From: Methanoregula sp.
GTDB lineage: Archaea; Halobacteriota; Methanomicrobia; Methanomicrobiales; Methanospirillaceae
DNA: 64,000 bases
Assembly: GCA_028679075.1 (NCBI GenBank)
Contig: JAJRCF010000008.1
Location: forward strand, 1 to 64,000
Reading direction: 5' to 3'
Part shown: piece after piece, positions 41,973-52,103 of the stretch
Layout: each line of letters opens with the position of its first letter
Numbering within the stretch: the stretch's first letter is position 1
Notes under the pieces: generated by a model
Told to the model about the DNA's origin: nothing
Databases searched by the model: none
Seen by the model: the letters and a program-made list of their open reading frames with translations, nothing else
Program-made: the position numbers and the translations under genes

Positions 41973-42458
41973 ATGAAAAAATTATTTTCTGACTTCCGGA
42001 AAACCTTTGGCAGCGGGCCTGTCGGGGTGATGGCCAGTCTCATCCTGCTGTTCATCGCTTTCCTGGTTAACGGGCAGTTTCGCGTTCCTCCAATCTCGGA
42101 TAACCAGACCCTGCTGGACACCATATTCATCGCCTCGATCGTACTGACACTGGTCCTCATCGCCTGGAGTCTGCGGTCCCTGCCTGCAGCGGACAGGGGC
42201 AACAGGCTCTGTACGTCCGGTGCGTTCCGGTATGTCCGTCACCCGCTCTATGCTGCATTCTTATCGGTCTTCAACTTCGGGCTTGCCATCTGGCTCAACA
42301 GTTACATTTACCTCGGATGGGCACTGCTCCTGCACCCGGTATGGCACTTCCTTGTCCGGGACGAGGAAAGGATGATGATCGCCACGTTCGGCGATACCTA
42401 CCGCGAGTACCAGAAGAGAACGGGACGCTTTTTCCCCCGGCTCATAAAAAAAGAGTGA
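41973..42458 (+). CDS. Isoprenylcysteine/phospholipid methyltransferase-like membrane protein
   Basis: 161 residues, four or five membrane helices. The C-terminal motif FRYVRHPLYAAFL followed by RDEERMMIATFGDTYREYQKRTGRF is the ICMT/PEMT-type SAM-binding signature. It would methylate a lipid or protein-linked substrate at the membrane; the target is unknown. AGGAG precedes ATG 41973. Confidence 0.8.
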   Translation: MKKLFSDFRKTFGSGPVGVMASLILLFIAFLVNGQFRVPPISDNQTLLDTIFIASIVLTLVLIAWSLRSLPAADRGNRLCTSGAFRYVRHPLYAAFLSVFNFGLAIWLNSYIYLGWALLLHPVWHFLVRDEERMMIATFGDTYREYQKRTGRFFPRLIKKE

Positions 42459-42544
42459 ACAGCATTTCCGCTCCCGGCGTTTCTGCATCGGGGCATGGAA
42501 TCTTCCCGTCCGGTGGTTATTCCTCCTGCTATTCTCCCTGCGGC

Positions 42545-42844
42545 TTATATTCTTGCCCGGAGTTCTTTTTCCGCCGTTGCAAGCGCCGCTGCAGCCTGCT
42601 CGTCCGTCATCTCAGGGTTCTTGAACCGGGTGAACCGTTCGCAGATAAGCTCGGGACATTTCCCGCAGTGGGGGAGTTTCTTTATCGTCGTGCAGCACTC
42701 GTAAATCGGGCACTGGTCGATATTCACCAATGCTGTCCAGAATGGTTTCCCCGTTACCTTTTCACAGCCGGGGCAGTCCTTCTTATGGTGGTCGCAGTCG
42801 CTGCACGAGAACCCGCATACGGTCTCAATCTTTTTCTTTGCCAT
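42545..42844 (-). CDS. DUF3795 cysteine-rich protein
   Basis: 99 residues with eleven Cys; the pattern CGFSCSDCDHHKKDCPGCEK, then CPIYECC and HCGKCPELICERF, is the DUF3795 zinc/iron-sulfur-binding fold found in methanogens and clostridia. Function is not established. ATG 42844 starts just before the first motif; the longer frame to 42985 has no ribosome binding site and would overlap the divergent methyltransferase. Confidence 0.82.
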   Translation of the reverse strand: MAKKKIETVCGFSCSDCDHHKKDCPGCEKVTGKPFWTALVNIDQCPIYECCTTIKKLPHCGKCPELICERFTRFKNPEMTDEQAAAALATAEKELRARI

Positions 42845-42979
42845 ACACACCTGTCCCTGCCAGACCCGCATAAAGGTGCGGGATACGGGGCGTGAAAGTA
42901 AGGGGCGGAGTATACCGGGGAAGGAAGACTCCTCCGACCACAAAGCACTCAATACAATCCTGCCAACCTGAGGGGTATC

Positions 42980-43726
42980 ATGCAACTACCTCCGTTTTTT
43001 TACCAGGTGTTCGAATCCCTCCCCCGGCAGGGCCCGGGCTGTGCAGGTGCGACAAAGAAAGTGTTCTCACTTCTTCCCCCTCTTCCGGATGACACGAAGA
43101 TCCTCGATGTCGGGTGCGGCAGCGGAACCCAGACCCGGGACCTTGCCGCCCTCACCACCGGAACGATCACCGCGGTGGACAACCACCAGCCGTTCCTGGA
43201 CATGCTCAACGCCCGGGCCGGGGAAGCCGGCCTGCAGGGAAGGATCCGGACCGTGAATGCCTCGATGGATGCCCTCCCCTTTGAGCCGGGTCAGTTCGAC
43301 CTCATCTGGTCCGAGGGGGCGATCTTCATTGTCGGGTTCGAGAAGGGCCTCAACCTCTGGAAGCCGCTCCTGAAAAAGGGCGGGTACATGGTGGTGTCCG
43401 ATGCCGACTGGTTCGAGCCGAATCCGCCGGAAGAGCTCATGAAATGGTGGGAGAGCGAGGGATACATCCCCGTGCCCGAAGAGGAGATGAAGGAACGGGT
43501 AAAGCGGACCGGGCTCAGGCTTGTCGCAACCTACCGGCTGCCGGATGCCGGGTGGTGGGATAACTACCATGTCCCGATGCTGGCCCGGATCGCGGAGCTC
43601 CGGAAGACGCATGGATCGGATCCCGGCGATGCCGCTATCCTCGATGCACTGGAGCACGAAGCGGATATGTTCCGGAAATACAAGCAGTATTACGGGTACA
43701 CGTTCTTCGTGATGCAGAAGGTCTGA
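42980..43726 (+). CDS. Class I SAM-dependent methyltransferase
   Basis: 248 residues. Motif I is ILDVGCGSGTQTRDLA (about 34-50), acidic motif II TAVDNHQPFLDML, motif III near FDLIWSEGAIFIV. The C-terminal half is large and specific to the family; substrate unknown. GAGGGG lies before ATG 42980. It is divergent from the DUF3795 gene and convergent with the HxlR gene. Confidence 0.85.
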   Translation: MQLPPFFYQVFESLPRQGPGCAGATKKVFSLLPPLPDDTKILDVGCGSGTQTRDLAALTTGTITAVDNHQPFLDMLNARAGEAGLQGRIRTVNASMDALPFEPGQFDLIWSEGAIFIVGFEKGLNLWKPLLKKGGYMVVSDADWFEPNPPEELMKWWESEGYIPVPEEEMKERVKRTGLRLVATYRLPDAGWWDNYHVPMLARIAELRKTHGSDPGDAAILDALEHEADMFRKYKQYYGYTFFVMQKV

Positions 43727-43743
43727 AAAAGGAGGATGTTCCG

Positions 43744-44118
43744 TCAGTGGTGGCGGGACTTCTTCATGCAGTGGGCTGAGCACTCGGTATGCTCAATCCC
43801 CTCGCGTTTCATGGTCCACTCAAGGAGCGGGAGGATTGCATCCCAGAGATCTTTCCCATCTTCGGTAAGGTAATACTCCACCCGGGGCGGGATCTCGGAG
43901 AATGCCTCGCGGCCGACAAATCCCTCTTTCTGTAACGACACCAGCGTATCGGTCAGCGTCTTTGGGCTGATCCCTTCGAGTTCCTTCATCAGTTCATTGA
44001 ACCGGAGGCGGGGCGTGTTCCCGAGGACGTGGATGATAAAAAGCGCCCACTTTTTGGAGATGGTATCGATGACGCCTTCGAGCGGGCACGGGCAGAGCCC
44101 TTTACTATCATGCGACAT
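43744..44118 (-). CDS. HxlR family transcriptional regulator
   Basis: 124 residues, one winged-helix domain: CPLEGVIDTISKKWALFIIH is the family opening and LKELEGISPKTLTDTL-type recognition helix (here ELEGISPKTLTDTLVSLQ) follows. Cys residues at about 9 and 118 could sense redox or thiol-reactive compounds, as in several HxlR proteins. It is divergent from a small Cys/His-rich gene across an 87-base gap holding palindromes, so it likely controls that gene and itself. Confidence 0.9.
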   Translation of the reverse strand: MSHDSKGLCPCPLEGVIDTISKKWALFIIHVLGNTPRLRFNELMKELEGISPKTLTDTLVSLQKEGFVGREAFSEIPPRVEYYLTEDGKDLWDAILPLLEWTMKREGIEHTECSAHCMKKSRHH

Positions 44119-44122
44119 AGTG

Positions 44123-44157
44123 ACTACATTACTATAAACTTTGTAGTATTAATACTA
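44123..44157. promoter_or_regulatory. Candidate HxlR operator
   Basis: ACTACA (44123-44128) and TGTAGT (44142-44147) form an inverted repeat 13 bases apart, and TAGTATTAATACTA (44144-44157) is a perfect 14-base palindrome overlapping it. Both lie between the divergent HxlR gene and the small Cys/His gene, in the promoter region. Confidence 0.5.
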
Positions 44158-44205
44158 TCCAGAAGAGTGTAATGTTGGATAACCGGAAAGGAGGTGAAAC
44201 AAGAG

Positions 44206-44376
44206 ATGTTTGGACATGAACAGTCATGCCATGGAGGCAGCTGCACCTGCGGGTGCGGGGGAATGATGTCGGTAGAAGACGAGATCAAGGCGCTGGAAGT
44301 GCACCGGGCGCACCTGAAACTCCAGCTCGATATGATCGAGAAGCGGATCAGCGGACTCAAGCACGTGGGGAAGTAA
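44206..44376 (+). CDS. Small Cys/His-rich protein with C-terminal helix
   Basis: 56 residues. N-terminal metal-site-like CHGGSCTCGCGG (about 8-19), then an amphipathic helix EDEIKALEVHRAHLKLQLDM that may form a coiled coil. Similar small Cys/His-glycine plus helix proteins occur in methanogens, without known function. The start is fixed by AAAGGAGGTGA (about 44187-44197) eight bases before ATG 44206; GTG 44194 lies inside that site. Next to an HxlR regulator, so possibly induced by metal or redox stress. A long T-run ends it. Confidence 0.7.
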   Translation: MFGHEQSCHGGSCTCGCGGMMSVEDEIKALEVHRAHLKLQLDMIEKRISGLKHVGK

Positions 44377-44421
44377 TCCTCCCCGCCGTCCACTGCACAG
44401 GACAATGCATGAGCCCCCCAC

Positions 44422-44437
44422 TTTTTTCTTTTTTTTT
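44422..44437 (+). terminator. T-run terminator after the small Cys/His gene
   Basis: Sixteen bases, nearly all T, follow a C-rich stretch after the small gene. Typical archaeal termination signal. Confidence 0.6.
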
Positions 44438-44483
44438 CTGACCACTATCGTAAAATGCCTGTACAGCCCTCTGGTACATAACG

Positions 44484-45224
44484 ATGTCACAGGATATTGT
44501 GAACCAGGTCCGGTCGCTCGCCCTCTCTCTCGGTGCTGATTATTTCGGTGTGGCAGACCTCATCCCTGCCCGTGACTTCATCCATGCGCAGGGAGGGGAG
44601 CGGGCCGGCAGGTACCCGCGGGGAGTTGTGATGGGGATCAGGCTGCAGGACAGCGTTGTCGACCTCCTGCCGGAGAAAGACAAAGAGGGCGCAATCCTGT
44701 ACCGTCACACAACCTATGACGTTGTCAACACCGCCCTCGACCAGATCGCGCTCCGGGTTGCAAACACACTCCAGCGGGAGGGCTATGGGGCATTTCCCGT
44801 CCCTGCATCGAAGCGGACGAGTGACGAGCACATCTGCGGGATCTTCTCGCAGAAGCTTGCGGCGCACATGGCCGGGTTTGGCTGGATCGGAAAGAGCTGC
44901 CTGCTCGTGACCCCGGACCACGGCCCGCGGGTCCGGTGGGTGACGATCCTGACCGATGCGCCGCTGGAACCGACCGGCTCACCGATGGAGCCGCGGTGCG
45001 GGAAGTGTACGGAGTGTGTCGATATCTGCCCGGTGCAGGCATTTACCGGCAGGGTGTTCTCACCCGATGAGCCCCGCGAGGCCCGGTTCGATGCTGCGGC
45101 ATGCGACCGGTACTATAAGGAGCTTGAGAAGAACGGGAGTGTCGCCGCGGTCTGCGGGCTGTGCGTATGGGTATGCCCGCACGGGAGAAAAGCGGGACGA
45201 AAAGCCCGGAAACAGGCAAAATAA
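44484..45224 (+). CDS. QueG-like 4Fe-4S double-cluster protein
   Basis: 246 residues. The C-terminal half carries two 4Fe-4S motifs: CGKCTECVDICPVQAF and CGLCVWVCPHG with a lone Cys nearby. The N-terminal half, GADYFGVADLIPA and AHMAGFGWIGKSCLLVTP, resembles the corrinoid-binding side of epoxyqueuosine reductase (QueG) but is shorter and lacks the C-terminal HEAT repeats, so it is more likely a member of the COG1600 relatives found in archaea and anaerobes. Substrate unknown. Confidence 0.8.
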   Translation: MSQDIVNQVRSLALSLGADYFGVADLIPARDFIHAQGGERAGRYPRGVVMGIRLQDSVVDLLPEKDKEGAILYRHTTYDVVNTALDQIALRVANTLQREGYGAFPVPASKRTSDEHICGIFSQKLAAHMAGFGWIGKSCLLVTPDHGPRVRWVTILTDAPLEPTGSPMEPRCGKCTECVDICPVQAFTGRVFSPDEPREARFDAAACDRYYKELEKNGSVAAVCGLCVWVCPHGRKAGRKARKQAK

Positions 45225-45248
45225 TTCCGGTGAAATTTTTTTATCCGG

Positions 45249-45650
45249 TCATTTCTTTGACAGGTTGAGGATCCGGATAGCCAGCCACGCCGCATTGTCC
45301 CCGTTGTCCACACCAACGCAGGCAACCGGCACGCCTTTTGGCATCTGCGCAATCGAGAGCAGGGAGTCCATGCCGTTCAGCGTCCCGCTGACAGGCACGC
45401 CAATGACCGGCTTGTCGGTCTTTGAGGCGATCACACCCGGGAGCGCTGCGGAGAGCCCGGCAATCGCGATATAGACCTTGCACGTGCTTGTCTTGAGATA
45501 GGCATCGAGCTTGTCGGGATCGCGGTGGGCAGAGAGGATCTGGGCATCGTACGAGATGTTGTTCGCGTCAAGGACTTTCTTGACCTTGTCAGTGATTGCC
45601 GCATCTGATGCGGATCCGGAAATAATAGCTACGTCTGCCATATCTGCCAT
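45249..45650 (-). CDS. purE: PurE-type AIR carboxylase / N5-CAIR mutase
   Basis: 133 residues. [11 protein letters not shown] and [11 protein letters not shown] are the PurE active-site loops (Ser and His), and [23 protein letters not shown] complete the CO2/nucleotide pocket. It converts AIR-derived nucleotide to CAIR in purine synthesis. It stands alone, without purK, which suggests direct use of CO2 or an archaeal variant. ATG 45650 and ATG 45641 are equally placed. Divergent from an aminotransferase gene across 46 bases. Confidence 0.88.
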   Translation of the reverse strand: MADMADVAIISGSASDAAITDKVKKVLDANNISYDAQILSAHRDPDKLDAYLKTSTCKVYIAIAGLSAALPGVIASKTDKPVIGVPVSGTLNGMDSLLSIAQMPKGVPVACVGVDNGDNAAWLAIRILNLSKK

Positions 45651-45667
45651 CCAAACTTATATTGCGT

Positions 45668-45680
45668 CTATATTAAAATA
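45668..45680 (+). promoter_or_regulatory. TATA box of the aminotransferase-ribCH operon
   Basis: CTATATTAAAATA lies about 23-25 bases before ATG 45697, and no ribosome binding site precedes it, fitting a leaderless transcript. Confidence 0.5.
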
Positions 45681-45696
45681 CTATGAGCAGATTCAC

Positions 45697-47285
<1,589 letters not shown>

Positions 47286-47335
47286 GGCAAAAGCCAACGG
47301 ATTTATGAAGTTCAATAAAAAAGAGATGATCTGCT

Positions 47336-47755
47336 ATGTGTGATACCAACCCGATAAAACTTGGATTCGTTGTCGCGGAGTTCAACCGCGACATCACGTA
47401 CATGATGGAGATTGAAGGCCGCGAACATGCAGCATTCCTCGGTGCAGAAGTGACCGAGTGCATGTATGTCCCCGGGGCATATGACATGCCGCTCGCAATC
47501 AAGAAGATGCTGACCGCCGGCAAGGTGGACGCAGTCGTCACGATCGGCTGTGTTATCGAGGGCGCCACCCAGCACGACGAGATCGTGGTGCAGCATGCAG
47601 CCCGGAAGATCATCGACCTCTCCCTCGAGTTCGGCAAGCCGGTAGCCCTCGGCATCTCCGGGCCCGGCATGACCCGGCTTGAGGCGACCGAGCGGATGGA
47701 CTACGCAAAGCGTGCCGTTGAATCAGCCATCAAGATGGTCAAACGGTTGAGATGA
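47336..47755 (+). CDS. ribH: 6,7-dimethyl-8-ribityllumazine synthase
   Basis: 139 residues. [13 protein letters not shown] binds the pyrimidine substrate; [12 protein letters not shown] and [14 protein letters not shown] (catalytic His) are the active-site loops. It makes the lumazine that RibC uses. It precedes a class I aminotransferase by a four-base overlap; 50 bases separate it from ribC. Confidence 0.93.
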   Translation: MCDTNPIKLGFVVAEFNRDITYMMEIEGREHAAFLGAEVTECMYVPGAYDMPLAIKKMLTAGKVDAVVTIGCVIEGATQHDEIVVQHAARKIIDLSLEFGKPVALGISGPGMTRLEATERMDYAKRAVESAIKMVKRLR

Positions 47756-48885
47756 AGCCCCTGTCGGAGAAGATTGCCGGCGTCACCGAGTCGGCAACGA
47801 TCGCGATCTCCAACAAGGCCAAGAGTATGCAGCGGCAGGGGATCGATGTCATCAGCCTCTCGATCGGCGAACCGGACTTCGATACCCCGAAGCATATCAC
47901 CGATGCCTGCATCGATGCCCTGAAGCGCGGCGAGACACACTACGCCCCGAGCAACGGCATCCCCGAGCTGACGAGTGCCATCAGCGAGAAGATCACAAAG
48001 GAAAACGAGTTTCCCTGCACTCCCCAGCAGGTGATCGTTGCCTGCGGGGCAAAGGATGCGATCTACGAGGCATGCGAAGCCGTCCTGAACCCGGGCGACG
48101 AGACGATCATCCTCACCCCGGCCTGGGTCTCCTACGAGCCGTGCGTCCAGATCGCAGGCGGGAAGCCGGTCTTCCACGAAATAAACCCGAAAACCTTCCA
48201 GCTCGACGACACCCTTCTTGAGCGCGTCAACAAAAAGACGAAGATGATCATCGTCAACTCCCCGTCGAATCCCACGGGGGCTGTTTTCAACAAAACGTCC
48301 ATGCACCTTATCGCTGACCTCTGCACGGACAACGACCTCTACGCGATGTCTGACGAGATCTACGAGAAGATGATCTACGGGAAGGAGCACCTCTCGCTCG
48401 CAGCAATTGGCGACATGCACCAGCGTACCATCACCATCAACGGCTTCTCGAAAGCCTACGCGATGACCGGCTGGCGGCTCGGGTACGCGGTTGGACCAAA
48501 GCAGATCATCACCGAGATGTCCAAGGTGCAGCAGCACTCCATCAGCCAGGTGACGACCTTTGCCATGTGGGGCGGGGTCGCGGCGCTGAAAGGCGACCAG
48601 CAGTGCGTCGAGGACATGCGGAAGGAATTCGATAAGCGGCGAAAATACATTATTGCCGAACTGAACCGCATGGGTTACGAGACCGCCCCGGCCGAGGGTG
48701 CGTTCTATGCTTTCGTGAAGGTTGCCGGTGATGATATGGAAGTTGCATCACGGTGGCTGGACAAGGGACATGTAGCAGCAACGCCGGGCAGTGCGTTCTA
48801 TGCGCCGGGATGGATCCGGTTATCGTACGCTGCGTCCATGGAGAAGCTCAGGGAAGCAATGAGCCGGATCCAGAGGGTTGGATAA
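47752..48885 (+). CDS. Class I pyridoxal-phosphate aminotransferase (AspC family)
   Basis: 377 residues. [16 protein letters not shown] is the family opening, [11 protein letters not shown] the Asn/Pro loop and [16 protein letters not shown] holds the PLP Lys. Likely aspartate or aromatic/other amino-acid aminotransferase; substrate not clear from sequence. The operon with ribC/ribH is conserved-looking but does not prove a role in flavin synthesis. Followed by T-runs. Confidence 0.9.
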   Translation: MKPLSEKIAGVTESATIAISNKAKSMQRQGIDVISLSIGEPDFDTPKHITDACIDALKRGETHYAPSNGIPELTSAISEKITKENEFPCTPQQVIVACGAKDAIYEACEAVLNPGDETIILTPAWVSYEPCVQIAGGKPVFHEINPKTFQLDDTLLERVNKKTKMIIVNSPSNPTGAVFNKTSMHLIADLCTDNDLYAMSDEIYEKMIYGKEHLSLAAIGDMHQRTITINGFSKAYAMTGWRLGYAVGPKQIITEMSKVQQHSISQVTTFAMWGGVAALKGDQQCVEDMRKEFDKRRKYIIAELNRMGYETAPAEGAFYAFVKVAGDDMEVASRWLDKGHVAATPGSAFYAPGWIRLSYAASMEKLREAMSRIQRVG

Positions 48886-48891
48886 CACACA

Positions 48892-48936
48892 TTTTTTCTG
48901 AAGGGAAAAGAGGAAATTTTTCTATTTTTTCTTTTT
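48892..48936 (+). terminator. Double T-run terminator after the ribCH operon
   Basis: TTTTTT at about 48892-48898 and a longer T-rich tract at 48916-48936 follow the aminotransferase stop. Confidence 0.5.
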
Positions 48937-48954
48937 AATCAGCAGTTCCGCATC

Positions 48955-49203
48955 TCATTTTTCCCGGATAACGAGATACATGCCGATGAGAGCAGCAAGG
49001 ATTGCTATCAGGTTCAGGACAGCGAGCGTATCTGCCGGGACATCCACGGAGTTCAGGTAATCGAAGAGTGCAAACAGGAGAAATGTCGCCGCGAAGAGGT
49101 ACCCGTAGGTCTTTTTTAAGGAGTACCCTGCATACAGTCCCAAGACACAGATGACCAGCTCAAGGAGCATGGCAACCGGAGTGATAACCGTGGAAAGTGC
49201 CAT
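48955..49203 (-). CDS. Small membrane protein of unknown function
   Basis: 82 residues from ATG 49203, three predicted membrane helices (about 5-25, 33-52, 60-78), with no conserved motif that I recognise. AAGGTGGAG lies about ten bases before ATG 49203 and would be used by it; GTG 49221 also fits the frame but lies inside that site. Alone between divergent and convergent neighbours. Confidence 0.7.
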   Translation of the reverse strand: MALSTVITPVAMLLELVICVLGLYAGYSLKKTYGYLFAATFLLFALFDYLNSVDVPADTLAVLNLIAILAALIGMYLVIREK

Positions 49204-49266
49204 GATAAACCATAACTCCACCTTTCGTATAAAAGAGATGCAATGGAACTATCGCCGGAAGTGTAG

Positions 49267-50106
49267 TCAGGCAGCATCTGCTTTTTTCCACCAGATCTTT
49301 GCAAAGGTGGAGTCGCCGGAGACAATTACGTCCTCTCCCTCTGTCCGGATGCGTGAGGCGATGTACCTGTCAATGATCTGTTCCTGCTCCGGTGTCTTTG
49401 CACTGAACCGTTTCCGGAAGAACGTCTCCATCTCTCCCCGGGAAGCAAACCGGTACTCCTTTGAGAGCGGCAGCATCTCCACGTTCGCGTAGATCCCCAT
49501 CTGGTACAGCACATTGAAGAGGCAGTCGGCCTTTGGGCCGGAATAATACGGGCTCCCGTGCAGGGGTTCCCAGAGATCGGCATACATCCGCTCCCAGAAC
49601 GGCAGGTCCACGAACCAGTACAGGCAGACGTATTGCCGGGAAGCTGCATTCATTTTCGCAAGAGCTGCCCGGATATCCTCCATGGTCAGGGAGAGCGATG
49701 CAATCACGACATCGTACGGGCCGGAGAGGTCCCGTGCAATATCCACGTCCTCCCACCGTTTCTGCACGCAGGAGATGTTTGTAATGCCCTCCCGTGCTGC
49801 CCGGTCCATGAGGGTGGAGACCATGCCCGCACCGGGCTCAACTGCCGTGACCTCCCTGACCCGTGAGGCGAGCGGTACTGCAAGCGTCCCCGGCCCCGCA
49901 CCGATGTCCAGCACCCTGGAATCCCTGCTGATATCGAGCCCGTCAATAGTCAGCCTGATACGGTCATCGTACTCTCTTCGGGAATTGGCATCGTACCGCT
50001 CCGCGTTCTCCTTACGGTTCCAGTCATGGGATGGATCGTCGGATGCTTTCGAGAGCTCGTGCTGTTTCTGCCTGAATTTCCAGACCTCATTCCAGTCAGG
50101 GGCCAT
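49267..50106 (-). CDS. Class I SAM-dependent methyltransferase
   Basis: 279 residues. N-terminal helical cap (DWNEVWKFRQKQHELSKAS), then VLDIGAGPGTLAVPLASRV (motif I), VTAVEPGAGM (motif II), PYDVVIASLSLTM (motif IV). Similar cap-plus-methyltransferase proteins are frequent in methanogens. ATG 50106 has GGAG about ten bases upstream, while ATG 50130 has none. Substrate unknown. Confidence 0.85.
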   Translation of the reverse strand: MAPDWNEVWKFRQKQHELSKASDDPSHDWNRKENAERYDANSRREYDDRIRLTIDGLDISRDSRVLDIGAGPGTLAVPLASRVREVTAVEPGAGMVSTLMDRAAREGITNISCVQKRWEDVDIARDLSGPYDVVIASLSLTMEDIRAALAKMNAASRQYVCLYWFVDLPFWERMYADLWEPLHGSPYYSGPKADCLFNVLYQMGIYANVEMLPLSKEYRFASRGEMETFFRKRFSAKTPEQEQIIDRYIASRIRTEGEDVIVSGDSTFAKIWWKKADAA

Positions 50107-50175
50107 ACCTGCCGGCTCCGAAGACCTCATAGATGTAGAGTATGCACGCGGCCGGTAATAAAGTTCACATGATGC

Positions 50176-50188
50176 CAAAAAAAGAAAG
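50176..50188 (-). terminator. T-run terminator of the MacB-type operon
   Basis: On the minus strand CTTTCTTTTTTT follows within ten bases of the permease stop codon at 50197. Confidence 0.5.
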
Positions 50189-50196
50189 GAATCCGG

Positions 50197-51384
50197 TCAT
50201 TCGTGCCGGAGCGCATCGATGGGGTTCAGGTTTGCCGCCTGCCAGGCCGGGTACAGCCCGCAGGCAAGACAGACCACGATCCCGAACCCGACGCCCTCAA
50301 AAACCGAGAACGCCGTTGCGAAGGTGAACAGGTACTTCGTCGACTGGAGCATCAGGGCACTGATGGCATACCCGGCAACAAGGCTCAGGATGCCCCCGAC
50401 TGCGCTTCCGATCACGCCGATGATTGCGGCTTCATACACGAACATGCTCATCACCTCCTTCTTCTGGGTGCCGATACTCCTCATGATGCCGATCTCCTTG
50501 ACCCGCTCATTAACCGACATCATCATGATATTGAAGATCGAGACCCCGGCGACGACCATCGAGATCCCGCCGATTGCCGTGACGAACGTCGTTACCGCGC
50601 CAAACGTCTCGTAGATAGAGGCAAGTGTCGCCTTGCTGTCCATCACCGAGACGACCTTGTCGCGCTTGTTCAGCTGTTTCTCGATGACAACCTTGACATC
50701 CGCGGTATCCTGCCCGCTCTTTACCTTGACCACGACTTCATCGTAGTTCTCTGTCTTGTACGTGTTCTCGTACCAGTCCTGGGTCGCGATAACCGCGTTG
50801 TCCGTGCTGATATCAAAGCTCATCCCCCGCTCCTTGATGATGCCGGTGACGCGGAGGGTCCCCTTGGAACCGTCGGTGCCCATGGAGATCCGGGACCCGA
50901 CCTTGATATTATTGTCCTTGGCGAATTCCGATCCGACAAGACACCCGGAATTGGCATTGTTTAAACTGCCTGCGTCCAGTTCGAAGTTGAGGTCAGGAAG
51001 ATACTTCGGGTCAACACCATAGACCGAGGCAACGATGTCATCGCCCCCCACCCCGACTTTCATCCGTTCCGATGTCGAGAGCACGGGTATCGCAACGCTG
51101 GGAGCAACGGCACGTTTGATCTGCTGGAACTGCTGATCGGTAATTTTCAGGTTCTCGGAACTCCCGCCACCTCCGCCGAACCCTCCACCGCCTCCCGCGT
51201 ACGGGAAGACGATGACGCTGTCTCCCACCGATGAGAGACTGTCAGAAACGGTTGCCACCAGGCTGTTGCCGAGGATGCCCATCGATGCGATGGCAACAAC
51301 ACCGATCACGATGCCAAGCATCGCAAGGGTTGACCGGAGGAAGTGCAGCCGGATATTGCGCTTTGCTATCTCCCAGAAGATCAT
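50197..51384 (-). CDS. MacB/FtsX-type ABC transporter permease
   Basis: 395 residues: N-terminal helix (about 18-40), a large extracytoplasmic domain (about 45-265, with GGGGGFGGGGGSSENLKI as a Gly-rich linker), then three C-terminal helices (about 275-385) of the FtsX fold. MSVNERVKEIGIMRSIGTQK is the conserved cytoplasmic coupling loop. It moves molecules between membrane and outside (export or lipoprotein release). Overlaps the ATPase gene by four bases. Confidence 0.88.
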   Translation of the reverse strand: MIFWEIAKRNIRLHFLRSTLAMLGIVIGVVAIASMGILGNSLVATVSDSLSSVGDSVIVFPYAGGGGGFGGGGGSSENLKITDQQFQQIKRAVAPSVAIPVLSTSERMKVGVGGDDIVASVYGVDPKYLPDLNFELDAGSLNNANSGCLVGSEFAKDNNIKVGSRISMGTDGSKGTLRVTGIIKERGMSFDISTDNAVIATQDWYENTYKTENYDEVVVKVKSGQDTADVKVVIEKQLNKRDKVVSVMDSKATLASIYETFGAVTTFVTAIGGISMVVAGVSIFNIMMMSVNERVKEIGIMRSIGTQKKEVMSMFVYEAAIIGVIGSAVGGILSLVAGYAISALMLQSTKYLFTFATAFSVFEGVGFGIVVCLACGLYPAWQAANLNPIDALRHE

Positions 51385-52103
51385 GAGACGATCCTCCCGT
51401 CAGCGATACGGATCGTGCGCCGCGAGTATTCTGCGATGTGGGGGTCGTGCGTGACCATGATAATCGTCGTGCCCTTCCGGTTGAGTTCGGTCATCAGGTC
51501 CATGATCCCGGCCCCGGTCTTGGAGTCAAGGTTACCGGTCGGTTCATCGCAGAGGAGGATGTCCGGGTTATTGATGAGCGCCCGGGCAACGGCGACCCGC
51601 TGCTGCTGGCCTCCTGAGAGTTCCGTTGGCGTATGGGTGAAGAGCGAGTCATCAAGCTGGACGGCACGGAGCACTTCCCTTCCCCTCTCAGGATCCACTC
51701 CCTTGCCTGTCTTGAGCATTAACGGGAAGGTAACGTTCTCGATGATATTCAGGAGGGGAAAGAGGTTAAAGTACTGGAAGATGAACCCGATCCGGTCCCG
51801 CCGGAGGGTGGTCAGATCCGCATCCGACATGTCCCCGATACGGGTGCCGCTGATGTAGATATCGCCTTCAGTCGGTGTATCGAGGCATCCCATGAGGTTC
51901 AAAAGGGTGGACTTCCCGGAACCCGAGGGACCCATGACGGAGATGAACTCCCCGCGGTCCACCTGGAACGAGATACCGTCCAGTGCCCTGACATCCCCCG
52001 CAGGGAGCGGGTATACCTTGGCCACGTCACGGAAGAGCATGACCGGCTGGTCGTCGTCTTCTGGCGGCGTCACTGCTTCTTCTTCCTGAGGTAGAAGTAC
52101 CAT
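51381..52103 (-). CDS. MacB-type ABC transporter ATP-binding protein
   Basis: 240 residues. Walker A MGPSGSGKSTLL, Q-loop FIFQYFNLFP, signature LSGGQQQRVAVARAL, Walker B ILLCDEPTGNLDS and H-loop VTHDPHIAEY are complete, LolD/MacB type. It powers the permease downstream. The ATG 52103 start overlaps the COG1361 gene by 34 bases; ATG 52040 is a shorter alternative that would still keep all motifs. Neither has a clear ribosome binding site. Confidence 0.9.
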   Translation of the reverse strand: MVLLPQEEEAVTPPEDDDQPVMLFRDVAKVYPLPAGDVRALDGISFQVDRGEFISVMGPSGSGKSTLLNLMGCLDTPTEGDIYISGTRIGDMSDADLTTLRRDRIGFIFQYFNLFPLLNIIENVTFPLMLKTGKGVDPERGREVLRAVQLDDSLFTHTPTELSGGQQQRVAVARALINNPDILLCDEPTGNLDSKTGAGIMDLMTELNRKGTTIIMVTHDPHIAEYSRRTIRIADGRIVS

